Shown here piece after piece: positions 51,901 to 59,571 of a stretch of 64,000 nt of DNA; the stretch's first letter is position 1, and each line of letters opens with the position of its first letter. The stretch covers positions 62,001 through 126,000 of the forward strand of contig NZ_CANMZW010000006.1 of the NCBI RefSeq assembly GCF_947502445.1. Reading direction: 5' to 3'. The stretch is from an uncultured Brevibacillus sp. GTDB lineage: Bacteria; Bacillota; Bacilli; Brevibacillales; Brevibacillaceae. A program made the position numbers and the translations under genes. The notes beneath the pieces were generated by a model. It did no database searches. It was not told where the DNA came from and worked only from the letters and a program-made list of their open reading frames with translations.

Positions 51901-52863
51901 ATGGATACGGGTAGCCATCTCTTGTTTGGCGTGACGTTGGCTGGATTGGCACACGCGACTACACTTGCTGGGAATGATCCAGCGGTGAGTCAGGCATTGA
52001 TGATTGCTACTGTTGTAGGATCGCATGCACCGGATTTTGATACGGTTGCCAGAATGCGAGGTTTTTCTGCTTATATTCGTTTTCATCGGGGCATTACTCA
52101 TTCGATCCCCGCTTTATTCCTTTGGCCACTGGTCATTAGCCTACCACTGGCGTGGGCGTTTGGTGTGATGGATCAGTTCGGAATGTTATACATCTGGACG
52201 TGGATTGCGGTAGTGTTCCATGTCTTTCTCGATATGCTGAATGCATATGGTGTCCAATGCGTACGCCCGATTAACCGGCGCTGGGTCCATATGGATGTGC
52301 TTGCGATTTTTGAACCGTTCCTGTTTGCCATCCATTTGGCAGCAGCAATTTGGTGGCTGGCTTTTGAGGGAGAAGCAAGTGTGCTCTTTCCTGCTGCGTA
52401 CGGGCTTACCTCGCTTTACATTGGTGTGCGTACCTGGCAACATTGGCGCTCGGTCAGGCGTGTGGCATCTGCTCTGGAAACGAAGGGCGTGTGTCATGTC
52501 ATACCTAGCTTTCATCCGTTTCATTGGCGGTTTGTCGTGGAGACCGATACGCTTTTTTACACAGGAAAGCTCGAATACGCGCATGTGATACTGGAAGAGG
52601 TTTATCCGAAGCAGCAGCATGATGATATTATCAAGGCGACAGTCGGTGTGGATGGCGTACGTGCGTTTCTCGGCTTTGCACAGCGTATCCACGTCACCTG
52701 GAACGAGAGTCAGGATGGCTATGAGGTCATTTGGAGCGATGTGCGTTTCTGGTATAATCGCAAGCTGCCTTTTGGTGTGGAGGTCCAGCTGGACAGGGAT
52801 CTCAATGTCGTGAATCATCAATTGGGCTGGAGGAAAAAAGCGTGGGATCCACCGTTTGTGTAG
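51901..52863 (+). CDS. yfhP: YfhP-like membrane-bound metal-dependent hydrolase
   Basis: 320 residues. The LexA-binding/YdjM-type N-terminal domain shows MDTGSHLLFGVTLAGLAHAT, VVGSHAPDFDTVARMRG, YIRFHRGITHSIPALFLWP and FHVFLDMLNAYGVQCVRPIN, supplying the His/Asp metal ligands. Four TM helices alternate with these, and a soluble C-terminal domain of about 130 residues follows. This is the architecture of B. subtilis YfhP. Its last 75 codons are duplicated in inverse orientation at 49.8 kb. Function in vivo is unknown. Confidence 0.88.
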   Translation: MDTGSHLLFGVTLAGLAHATTLAGNDPAVSQALMIATVVGSHAPDFDTVARMRGFSAYIRFHRGITHSIPALFLWPLVISLPLAWAFGVMDQFGMLYIWTWIAVVFHVFLDMLNAYGVQCVRPINRRWVHMDVLAIFEPFLFAIHLAAAIWWLAFEGEASVLFPAAYGLTSLYIGVRTWQHWRSVRRVASALETKGVCHVIPSFHPFHWRFVVETDTLFYTGKLEYAHVILEEVYPKQQHDDIIKATVGVDGVRAFLGFAQRIHVTWNESQDGYEVIWSDVRFWYNRKLPFGVEVQLDRDLNVVNHQLGWRKKAWDPPFV

Positions 52864-53013
52864 GGGAAGAGCGCAGCGGACAATAACGAAATACATGGAT
52901 GAAAACATAAATGAGCAGATGCCATTGCAGCCTGCTTGTTTAGTGCTTGTACAGTTGCCCTTTTAGATGAAAAGTGGGGCAGTGGGGTGAGACCAACTAT
53001 TTGGCAGTGTCAA

Positions 53014-53062
53014 TAAAAAGGGAGCAAGCCAAAACGTGTTGTCATTTTGGACTGCTCCTTTT
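53014..53062. terminator. Bidirectional terminator
   Basis: AAAAAGGGAGCAAGCCAAAA and TTTTGGACTGCTCCTTTTT pair around a short loop. Confidence 0.7.
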
Positions 53063-53072
53063 TCCTTTTTGC

Positions 53073-53390
53073 TTACCAATCCCAGTTGCTTTTTTTCAAT
53101 CCAAGCTTTTCAGCGATCACATAAGCGATCGGCAGAGAAACAGGTTGAAGTGATTGTTCCGTGCAGCTTGACTCAGGCTTGTAGTTAGTCTCCTTTGCCT
53201 TTTGCAGATCAGCTTCCGCGATATTGTTTGTTTTTTGCGCTCCTTCATAGCAAGGAGGGGTGATATAGGTTTGGTTCGTGTGCTCTAAGATGATGCGAGT
53301 ACCTGGTGGTGGGGCTGACTCGATTTTGATTGCAAATAAACAGGTTACTAAAACAACAAGTCCAATCACAAAAAATGTCATGCGTTTCAT
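53073..53390 (-). CDS. Small exported protein
   Basis: 105 residues. A hydrophobic signal/anchor (MTFFVIGLVVLVTCLFAI) is followed by about 80 polar residues with two Cys (PPCYEGAQKT, ESSCTEQSLQP). The cysteines could form a disulfide outside the cell. No family is recognised. The gene is monocistronic, ending at a terminator. Confidence 0.6.
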   Translation of the reverse strand: MKRMTFFVIGLVVLVTCLFAIKIESAPPPGTRIILEHTNQTYITPPCYEGAQKTNNIAEADLQKAKETNYKPESSCTEQSLQPVSLPIAYVIAEKLGLKKSNWDW

Positions 53391-53707
53391 GAGATCAACT
53401 CCAGCCTATCTTTTTAGCTTTGCTACAGGAAGAAAACTTATTTTAGCACGTCCAATCATTGTTTTTAATGGCTAACTATGACTATTTTGGATTGGCGTCA
53501 GGAAAAGAACCGACTTATGCATGTAATCAAGTGCAGGAAATGACCAAACATTTTAGGGTAGGTGCTATACTAAATTTGTTACAGTATTTTACAATGGGAA
53601 GGAGCAAAGTGCAGAGAGGGCTTCCTTTTTTTGAATATTAGGTTAAAATGATACCGTTTTAGAGCCTTCATTCATGCAGCATACACGTAGAAAGGTGGTA
53701 CAGAGCA

Positions 53708-55030
53708 ATGTCGAGTGAACCGGCCATAGCGAATCATGTAAGTCAAAAACACTGTATACAGAATTACATTCGTTCCCCGGATAGTCAAAAAAAGCTTTAT
53801 AAGCGCACACTGCTCATCGTAGTTATCTCGCAAATTTTTGGTGGTGCTGGTCTTGCAGCAGGTGTTACGGTTGGGGCGCTGCTTGCACAGGATATGCTGG
53901 GATCAGATAGCTTTGCAGGAATACCTGCTGCCTTGCTTACTTTAGGCTCTGCTCTTGCTGCTCTGCTGGTAGGGCGGCTGTCGCAGCGATTCGGACGACG
54001 TCTTGGACTCGCAACGGGCTTTTTAAGTGGAGGAATTGGCGCGATCGGCGTCGTTTTTGCCGCGGTCTTGCAAAATGTTCCGCTGCTCTTCCTTTCGCTA
54101 CTCATTTATGGAGCAGGTACTGCCACTAATCTGCAAGCGCGATATGCGGGTACTGATCTGGCAGGTCCGAAGCAAAGAGCGACAGCCGTCAGCGTAGCGA
54201 TGGTGTCAACGACATTTGGAGCAGTGGCAGGACCGAATCTGGTTGAAGTGATGGGTACATTCGCTACTTCCGTTGGTGTCCCGGCTTTGGCAGGTCCATT
54301 TATTTTAGGAGCTGCTGCCTTTACGTTGGCTGGTCTTGTCTTTTTGATCTTCCTCCGCCCTGATCCACTCATCGTTGCCCAAGCAATTGCCGAAGCAAAG
54401 CGTGCAGATCAGCAGCATGCAGGCGTGGACCTAAGCACAGACGCGGTAAACAATCGGGGGATTGTTGTAGGATCTTGTGTCATGATTTTAACGCAGATCG
54501 TGATGGTAGCGATAATGACGATGACCCCGGTACACATGAAGCACCACGGACATGGACTGAGTGAAGTAGGGCTCGTCATTGGCGTACATATTGGGGCAAT
54601 GTATCTCCCGTCTCTCATTACGGGCGTGCTGGTTGACAAGATCGGACGAATTGTCATGGCGTTTGCATCTGGAGTCATTTTGCTTGGGGCCGGATTGCTT
54701 GCAGCATTTGCTCCTGCCGACTCCATGCCGATGCTTATCGCGGCGCTCGCTTTGCTGGGGCTTGGGTGGAATTTTGGCCTAATCAGTGGCACGGCTCTGA
54801 TTGTGGATGCGACGCCCCCTGCCAATCGGGCAAAAACACAAGGAACCGTCGACGTCTCAATCGCGCTGGCTGGTGCATCAGGTGGTGCGCTATCTGGCAT
54901 GGTTGTAGCAAGTTCAAGCTATGCCACCCTTTCACTCGCCGGAGGATTTCTGGCACTTTTATTGATTCCTGTCGGGATATGGTACCGGAGCAGTCAAAAA
55001 GTGGCGAAATCCGAAAATATGAGTATGTAG
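53708..55030 (+). CDS. Major facilitator superfamily transporter
   Basis: 440 residues, twelve TM helices. The loop 2-3 signature reads GRLSQRFGRRLGLATGF (MFS motif A), and the equivalent in the second half is GVLVDKIGRIVMAFA. LIYGAGTATNLQARYAGTDL corresponds to the helix 4 region. About 35 polar N-terminal residues precede the first helix. Drug or metabolite efflux is the usual role; the substrate cannot be told. AGAAAGGTGG precedes the ATG. Confidence 0.9.
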   Translation: MSSEPAIANHVSQKHCIQNYIRSPDSQKKLYKRTLLIVVISQIFGGAGLAAGVTVGALLAQDMLGSDSFAGIPAALLTLGSALAALLVGRLSQRFGRRLGLATGFLSGGIGAIGVVFAAVLQNVPLLFLSLLIYGAGTATNLQARYAGTDLAGPKQRATAVSVAMVSTTFGAVAGPNLVEVMGTFATSVGVPALAGPFILGAAAFTLAGLVFLIFLRPDPLIVAQAIAEAKRADQQHAGVDLSTDAVNNRGIVVGSCVMILTQIVMVAIMTMTPVHMKHHGHGLSEVGLVIGVHIGAMYLPSLITGVLVDKIGRIVMAFASGVILLGAGLLAAFAPADSMPMLIAALALLGLGWNFGLISGTALIVDATPPANRAKTQGTVDVSIALAGASGGALSGMVVASSSYATLSLAGGFLALLLIPVGIWYRSSQKVAKSENMSM

Positions 55031-55048
55031 GACATTTCCGCCATGCAT

Positions 55049-55087
55049 TCCCAAAGCATCGTTCTCATAGGAACGATGTTTTTTTGT
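55049..55087 (+). terminator. Terminator of the MFS gene
   Basis: CATCGTTCTCATAGGAACGATGTTTTTTTG: 9-bp stem with a T-run. Confidence 0.85.
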
Positions 55088-55138
55088 AGAATCATAACGG
55101 ATGGACGCTTGTCATTTTTTTCACGCGTGGATCAACGA

Positions 55139-55272
55139 ATTGACAGTCTACTTATTACCACCAAACTTTATGTTCCCAAGTACGGTTCGGACCTTTTGCG
55201 TAGACAACAGCCCGTGGATCAAATCGACGTGGCTGCGACTGCTAGATTGATCCTGGTATGCGCAGCAATCGC
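55139..55272 (+). pseudogene. MalT/LuxR-type regulator, N-terminal scrap
   Basis: One frame reads DSLLITTKLYVPKYGSDLLR, RQQPVDQIDVAATARLILVC, resembling the N-terminal lead-in of MalT-type LuxR ATPases (L-x-T-K-L-Y-x-P). It breaks off before the Walker A loop and runs directly into the hydrolase remnant. Confidence 0.4.
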
Positions 55273-55277
55273 TAAAA

Positions 55278-55526
55278 ACACCACATTACGTTGCAGCGAA
55301 TCTGTTTGCAGCCGGTATGTTCTCTGATTACCGAGAAGAAGCCAAGCTGGGAAGTGACGCTGTACCGACTCTTACCGTCATTGCTGAGCATTGGGCTGAT
55401 AAAGCGAGGAGTTTTGTGGAACAGCATGCTCCTAAATCAGCTATCGAGGTTCTCGGCGGACACTTGATGTTTTGGGAGCATGACGAGAAATTTAACCAGA
55501 TTGTAGAGAAGTTTATTCCAGCGTAA
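55278..55526 (+). pseudogene. Alpha/beta hydrolase, C-terminal remnant
   Basis: The frame starting TPHYVAANLFAAGMFSDYRE and continuing to HWADKARSFVEQHAPKSAIE and GGHLMFWEHDEKFNQIVEKF looks like the end of an alpha/beta hydrolase, with the catalytic-type His in GGHLMFWEH. The N-terminal two-thirds including the nucleophile are absent. Confidence 0.5.
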
Positions 55527-55755
55527 ATTTTCTAGCCTTCTTGAAGGGGGAAAAAATAACATCCAGTGTGTGATGGGGTTCACCCAGAGCATACTGGTTT
55601 CTTTTTTTCTGGTCCCCTGAAGGAGAAGGGGAGTGGTTCTAAAAAACTAGTTCAAAAAGCTCGAGTGAATTGGTAAATTATGCCCTTCCCGCATATTTTA
55701 TTTATTTGAAATAATGGTACGAAACTACTTTTATTTTCCAAATGAGGAGGAAACG

Positions 55756-56376
55756 ATGCGAAAGAAGAGCTTTATTTTACTCATGGTATTCATGGCGACA
55801 TTACTTACTCCATCCGTCCTGGGGGCTGCTGGACTAAATATCAGCGCTGTTCTTTCCCCACAGATCAAGCTGGTCAAAGAAGGACAGCTGATCGACACCA
55901 CGTCGAATACTCCAATCACCTATAACGGTAAGACGTACGTACCTTTGCAAGTGGTAAGTCAGGCCATGGGTTATCAAGCAGAATGGGATGGCAAAAATCA
56001 AACGATTCATTTATCACCCGCGGATAACCAATACCCGCTTGTCAGCATGCCTGATGTTCAGCTCATATCTGTGGAGCCTAAGTATGATCTGATTACGAGC
56101 TTGGATGGGAAGACGTGGTTAGGCAGTATCAACCTGAATTTTGTTCATCAAAATGACAAGGACTTGAGCAGACAGCCGGTACTTGTTGTGGAAATGGTAA
56201 ATAAGGATAAAACGGTTTTGACCAGTACGACTACCCTATTGAATAAATCTCAAGGAACGCAAAAGGGGTATACACTAGGAGACCACATTCGTTTACCATA
56301 CAGCATCAAGATGAGCCGGGAAGAAGTCATCAAGCAAATGCAGGCTGACTACTATTACCGGATGAAGCTGAAGTAA
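55756..56376 (+). CDS. Secreted copper-amine-oxidase-N (stalk) domain protein
   Basis: 206 residues from the ATG at 55756 with GAGGAGGAA upstream. A signal peptide (FILLMVFMATLLTPSVLGAA) is followed by a stalk domain (PF07833) with TPITYNGKTYVPLQVVSQAM and GYQAEWDGKNQTIHL. A C-terminal domain of about 110 residues includes DLITSLDGKTWLGSINLNF. Stalk domains are common in secreted proteins of Paenibacillaceae. Function unknown. The next gene starts 23 bases downstream. Confidence 0.8.
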   Translation: MRKKSFILLMVFMATLLTPSVLGAAGLNISAVLSPQIKLVKEGQLIDTTSNTPITYNGKTYVPLQVVSQAMGYQAEWDGKNQTIHLSPADNQYPLVSMPDVQLISVEPKYDLITSLDGKTWLGSINLNFVHQNDKDLSRQPVLVVEMVNKDKTVLTSTTTLLNKSQGTQKGYTLGDHIRLPYSIKMSREEVIKQMQADYYYRMKLK

Positions 56377-56399
56377 TCGGCAAAGGGAGAAAATACTTC

Positions 56400-57218
56400 G
56401 TGGATAAAAAGGCAAAGCAGATTTTGATGAAAACATTTTGGAGCAGTCAGGGCTGGAAAACTCGTCCAACTGAGTATACGGGAGCGGATTTTGAATACGC
56501 AAAAAGCAAGGGACTGATGTTTGACCCGCTGACGATCAGTCATGACGAGTGTGCACACAGGCTGGTTGAGATACGCCAAAAGGTGACAAAGGAGCAAGTA
56601 GCGGCAGCATTTTTACATAGTCTGTCTACGAGAAAAGTGTACCTGCGCAGCGCTCTTTCCAGCTGGGCCTTGTCAAAGTCATTTACTGCACACGCGTTTG
56701 AAAGCAACAAAGGCAAGGGTTTTCTGGTAGAAAACGGCGTTCATTATGCGATGTATGGAGATTGCCACATTTGTGACGGCTACCATATCGCAAGCCTTGC
56801 GCACTATCAAAAAGAAGACCTCAACGTGCTGAATTTCGAGAGAATGAAGTGGGGTGGCGTGCGTCTGAATCATATTTTGTATATGACGCTTGATCTGGAG
56901 CTGCTTGGCCGAGAAGAGCATATCGAGGTGCAAGCAGAGGACGTAGCTATCCTGCATCAGGTGTTACAGACGATTTCGGAGTGTGAGCCGACAGTTGCGG
57001 CCCGTCAGCTAGAGAAGAGGCTTCACGGAGTGTTTCCTTCCAGCAAGGCGGAGCGGGATATGTTCATGGAAATTCTCGGAACGGCTGGCATTCTGGTTCC
57101 GGCCGAGGACAGACCTGGACGCGGAGGGAAAAACGATTTTATGGCAGTCGTCAATTGGCGCGGTGAAGATGGCTATAGTGAGCCTGAGGTGCAAAATCTG
57201 TTTGGTCAATGGCTGTAG
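56400..57218 (+). CDS. Conserved hypothetical protein
   Basis: 272 residues from a GTG with GGGAG 15 bases upstream. Soluble. Notable stretches are MKTFWSSQGWKTRPTEYTGA, HYAMYGDCHICDGYHIASL with a Cys-x2-Cys pair, and PGRGGKNDFMAVVNWRGEDG. The Cys pair and conserved Trp/His residues may indicate a metal site, but no known family is identified. It follows the stalk-domain gene closely and converges on the DUF488 gene, overlapping it by 13 bases. Confidence 0.65.
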   Translation: MDKKAKQILMKTFWSSQGWKTRPTEYTGADFEYAKSKGLMFDPLTISHDECAHRLVEIRQKVTKEQVAAAFLHSLSTRKVYLRSALSSWALSKSFTAHAFESNKGKGFLVENGVHYAMYGDCHICDGYHIASLAHYQKEDLNVLNFERMKWGGVRLNHILYMTLDLELLGREEHIEVQAEDVAILHQVLQTISECEPTVAARQLEKRLHGVFPSSKAERDMFMEILGTAGILVPAEDRPGRGGKNDFMAVVNWRGEDGYSEPEVQNLFGQWL

Positions 57219-57568
57219 CACGCAATTTCACTTACCCGCGTATGCTCCTCGAAACGTTCTTGAGTCGAGGAGCATCGCGGTAAGTATGGCAAACCCCTAC
57301 AAAGTTCAAATTCTCCCCAAGAAAGCTCCTTTTGCTTGATTGCTTTTAACAGGGGCTCTGTCGGCGCTAACGAGAGATCATGAATATATTCGATGTTCAG
57401 CAATTCCAAAACGTATTCCAGGTCATCCTTTTTGGCAAAACCGGCGAGCTGCGATGTATTTTGCAGACGAGTATCGATCACACGCTCAACCTTGTGGTGC
57501 TGTAGAGTGGAGGCAAAGGTACGCAGAGATTTTTTAGAGAAGCCGATTGTCGTAACGAGCATGTTCAT
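57206..57568 (-). CDS. DUF488 protein with a replaced C-terminus
   Basis: 120 residues. The first 92 are a standard DUF488 domain: LVTTIGFSKKSLRTFASTLQ, VERVIDTRLQNTSQLAGFAK, EYIHDLSLAPTEPLLKAIKQ, KELSWGEFEL. Beyond that the expected Cys/His-bearing C-terminal part is missing. The frame instead runs through a long inverted repeat and reads LPRCSSTQERFEEHTRVSE. The gene is therefore truncated by about 30 residues and probably non-functional. Confidence 0.65.
   Translation of the reverse strand: MNMLVTTIGFSKKSLRTFASTLQHHKVERVIDTRLQNTSQLAGFAKKDDLEYVLELLNIEYIHDLSLAPTEPLLKAIKQKELSWGEFELCRGLPYLPRCSSTQERFEEHTRVSEIACYSH
57233..57282. repeat. Long inverted repeat at the truncated end of the DUF488 gene
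   Basis: TTACCCGCGTATGCTCCTCGA and TCGAGGAGCATCGCGGTAA pair over about 18 bases around a 12-base loop. There is no T-run on either side, so it is not a typical terminator. Confidence 0.6.
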
Positions 57569-57825
57569 TCTCCTTATCTGTCTGTGCTGGTAATAGGGGG
57601 AGTATCACGCCGATTGCGAAATAATTGTGCTATAGCATGGATTCGACCTTGGTAAGGTTTGATCCTTTTTGTATATTTACTCATTACGTTGCATGATTTT
57701 TCGAAAAAAACACAAAATAACTGGACATTAGATAGCAGTTATAGCTATTGTGGAAGTATACCTATATTAAAAGTGAGAATGAATCGCAAAATGATCGTTA
57801 TCGGGTTTTGGATTGGGAGGTCATT

Positions 57826-59121
57826 ATGTACAAGGTTGGGGTAATCGGTCCTCATTCATCCGTAGAACGCATTATTCAGATTGGCAAGGAATATGAGCAG
57901 ACGATGAGGTTTGTTGCGTATCCATATCGTGACTTTCATGAAACGGAAAGCATCGTTCGCAAGCACAACCAGGATGTTGATGTTTGGCTTTTTTCGGGTC
58001 AGATTTCTTATATGACGGCGATGAAGGCGTTAAACTCAGAAGAAAAATTGATTTATATTCAGCATACAGAGTCTGATATTTATAAAAGTCTGCTGCACAT
58101 GGGGTATTACCAGAATGAATTTTTGAATCGGGTGAGCATCGATGAAATTACAACCTCTCACCTGGAGCAGGCACTTCGGCAAATTGACATTGAGCCAAAG
58201 GAAATGTATATAAAGACGTTTGACATCAACTCAAGTACGCAAGAATTAATCGATTTCCATCTCGAGCTGTGGAAAAGCGGCAAAACGAAGGGAGCAATCA
58301 CTTGTTTTGAAGCGGTTTATTTAGGTTTAAAAGAGGCAGGAGTGCCCACATACCGGATCTCGACGACCGACATGGAAATACGTCAAGCACTACGCATTTT
58401 GGCAGAACGAACAAGGACTTTTTACTACAAAGACACGCAGATTGGCGTCCAGATCATTGAGATGGAGAATTTTGACAAGATAACCGAGAAGGCGAAAAGC
58501 TCCTATCACCTCCAGTATTTCGAGATGAAGGTGAAAGAAACGCTTCTGCGCTATTGTGAGAATCTGGATGGTTCCTTGATGGAAAAAGGAAACGGGCGTT
58601 ATGTCATTTTCAGCTCACGTGGAGCGATCGAGCGGGAATTGAGAGTTTTGCAGGAAACAATTGCCCAGCTAGCAGAAGAATCCGATCACTCGGTCGCGGT
58701 CGGAATTGGCTACGGGGTCACTGTTCATTCTGCCGAAATAAATGCCCAACGTGCCATCCAGCTGTCAAAAGAAAGAGCGGAGCATGGGATCGTCATTGTT
58801 CAAGAGGACGGAACCATGATTCAATCAGCAGGGGAAGAGGAGGAGCTGCGCTATTCGTACCGTTTTGACGACAGTGAGCTGATCGAAAAGCTCAAAGACG
58901 TCAAAATCAGCGTGAAAAACTATCACAAGGTAGCGGCTTTAATCAACAGAATGAATTGGAACGATTTTACGGTTAAAGACTTGGCAGCCCATCTGTACTG
59001 GGACGAGCGCAATGCCAGACGCTTTATGGTCAGTCTCTGCGAGGTTGATTTGGCAGAGTATGCAGGGGAAGAAGCATTCTCTACACGCGGAAGACCAAGT
59101 AAGCGATATCGGTTGAAATAA
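57826..59121 (+). CDS. One-component regulator with GGDEF-like domain and C-terminal HTH (paralogue B)
   Basis: 431 residues from the ATG at 57826 with GGGAGG upstream. Same layout and length as the regulator at 37.1 kb: an N-terminal sensor (MYKVGVIGPHSSVERIIQIG, DVWLFSGQISYMTAMKAL) and a degenerate nucleotide-cyclase-like domain (GNGRYVIFSSRGAIERELRV; SVAVGIGYGVTVHSAEINAQ; AIQLSKERAEHGIVIVQEDG). A winged HTH closes it (FTVKDLAAHLYWDERNARRF, ending RGRPSKRYRL). The metal-binding Asp and the GGDEF loop are not conserved. It lies upstream of the permease/argH operon in the same orientation. Confidence 0.75.
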   Translation: MYKVGVIGPHSSVERIIQIGKEYEQTMRFVAYPYRDFHETESIVRKHNQDVDVWLFSGQISYMTAMKALNSEEKLIYIQHTESDIYKSLLHMGYYQNEFLNRVSIDEITTSHLEQALRQIDIEPKEMYIKTFDINSSTQELIDFHLELWKSGKTKGAITCFEAVYLGLKEAGVPTYRISTTDMEIRQALRILAERTRTFYYKDTQIGVQIIEMENFDKITEKAKSSYHLQYFEMKVKETLLRYCENLDGSLMEKGNGRYVIFSSRGAIERELRVLQETIAQLAEESDHSVAVGIGYGVTVHSAEINAQRAIQLSKERAEHGIVIVQEDGTMIQSAGEEEELRYSYRFDDSELIEKLKDVKISVKNYHKVAALINRMNWNDFTVKDLAAHLYWDERNARRFMVSLCEVDLAEYAGEEAFSTRGRPSKRYRLK

Positions 59122-59151
59122 CTGTCCAATATGTGGGCGGTTATTTTTTTT
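59120..59151 (+). terminator. Terminator of regulator B
   Basis: AACTGTCC, loop AATATGT, GGGCGGTT, ATTTTTTTT; the stem overlaps the stop codon. Confidence 0.8.
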
Positions 59152-59349
59152 GCGCGTAAAAAATCGGCGTTGTATTGCGGTTGATCCTCAATTGGAACAG
59201 TTCAGGAGAGATTTTTTTTAACGTATAAGAATTTATAAGGGGAACGCTTATGAATTCTGGAGCGCATAAAAACCTTCAGCTAAAACGCGGTCATACTTCC
59301 ATGAATTGGCCTCGATAGAGGTTTTTTTATAAATCTTCAGAATTTCGGA
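59152..59349. other. Intergenic region with terminator-like elements
   Basis: No gene seen. CCTCGATAGAGG followed by TTTTTTTAT (about 59312-59332) is a small terminator-like hairpin just upstream of the permease promoter. The transcript ending there has no evident ORF; a short RNA is possible but no promoter could be identified. Confidence 0.35.
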
Positions 59350-59378
59350 TTGAAAAATAGAAATGATTAAAATATAAT
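59350..59378 (+). promoter_or_regulatory. Sigma-A promoter of the permease/argH operon
   Basis: TTGAAA (59350-59355), 17-bp spacer, perfect TATAAT (59373-59378). The leader before the ATG at 59572 is about 185 bases. Confidence 0.75.
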
Positions 59379-59390
59379 CCTTTTAAGTCA

Positions 59391-59410
59391 ATTACCCTTT
59401 TATTACCCTT
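59391..59410 (+). promoter_or_regulatory. Tandem 9-bp direct repeat, candidate operator
   Basis: ATTACCCTT at 59391-59399 and again at 59402-59410, an 11-bp period (one helical turn), positioned about 6 bases after the expected transcription start. A site for regulator B is plausible, by inference. Confidence 0.45.
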
Positions 59411-59571
59411 AAATAACTTTGGCTGATTCATAGAGCTAATTCAAAGCGGTAGGGCGATATGGGTTGAATGATGCTCTACGTGTCAAAAAATAGAGGAAGG
59501 AGGATTGTGGTTCCTGCTTTGTATAAGGTAAGCATCTATAGATTCTACTACGTGAAGAGAGAGGTACACTC

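Noticed and set aside
54409..54900. Minus-strand frame opposite the MFS transporter
   Set aside because: Ala/Pro/Ser-rich composition typical of an antisense frame of a membrane-protein gene.
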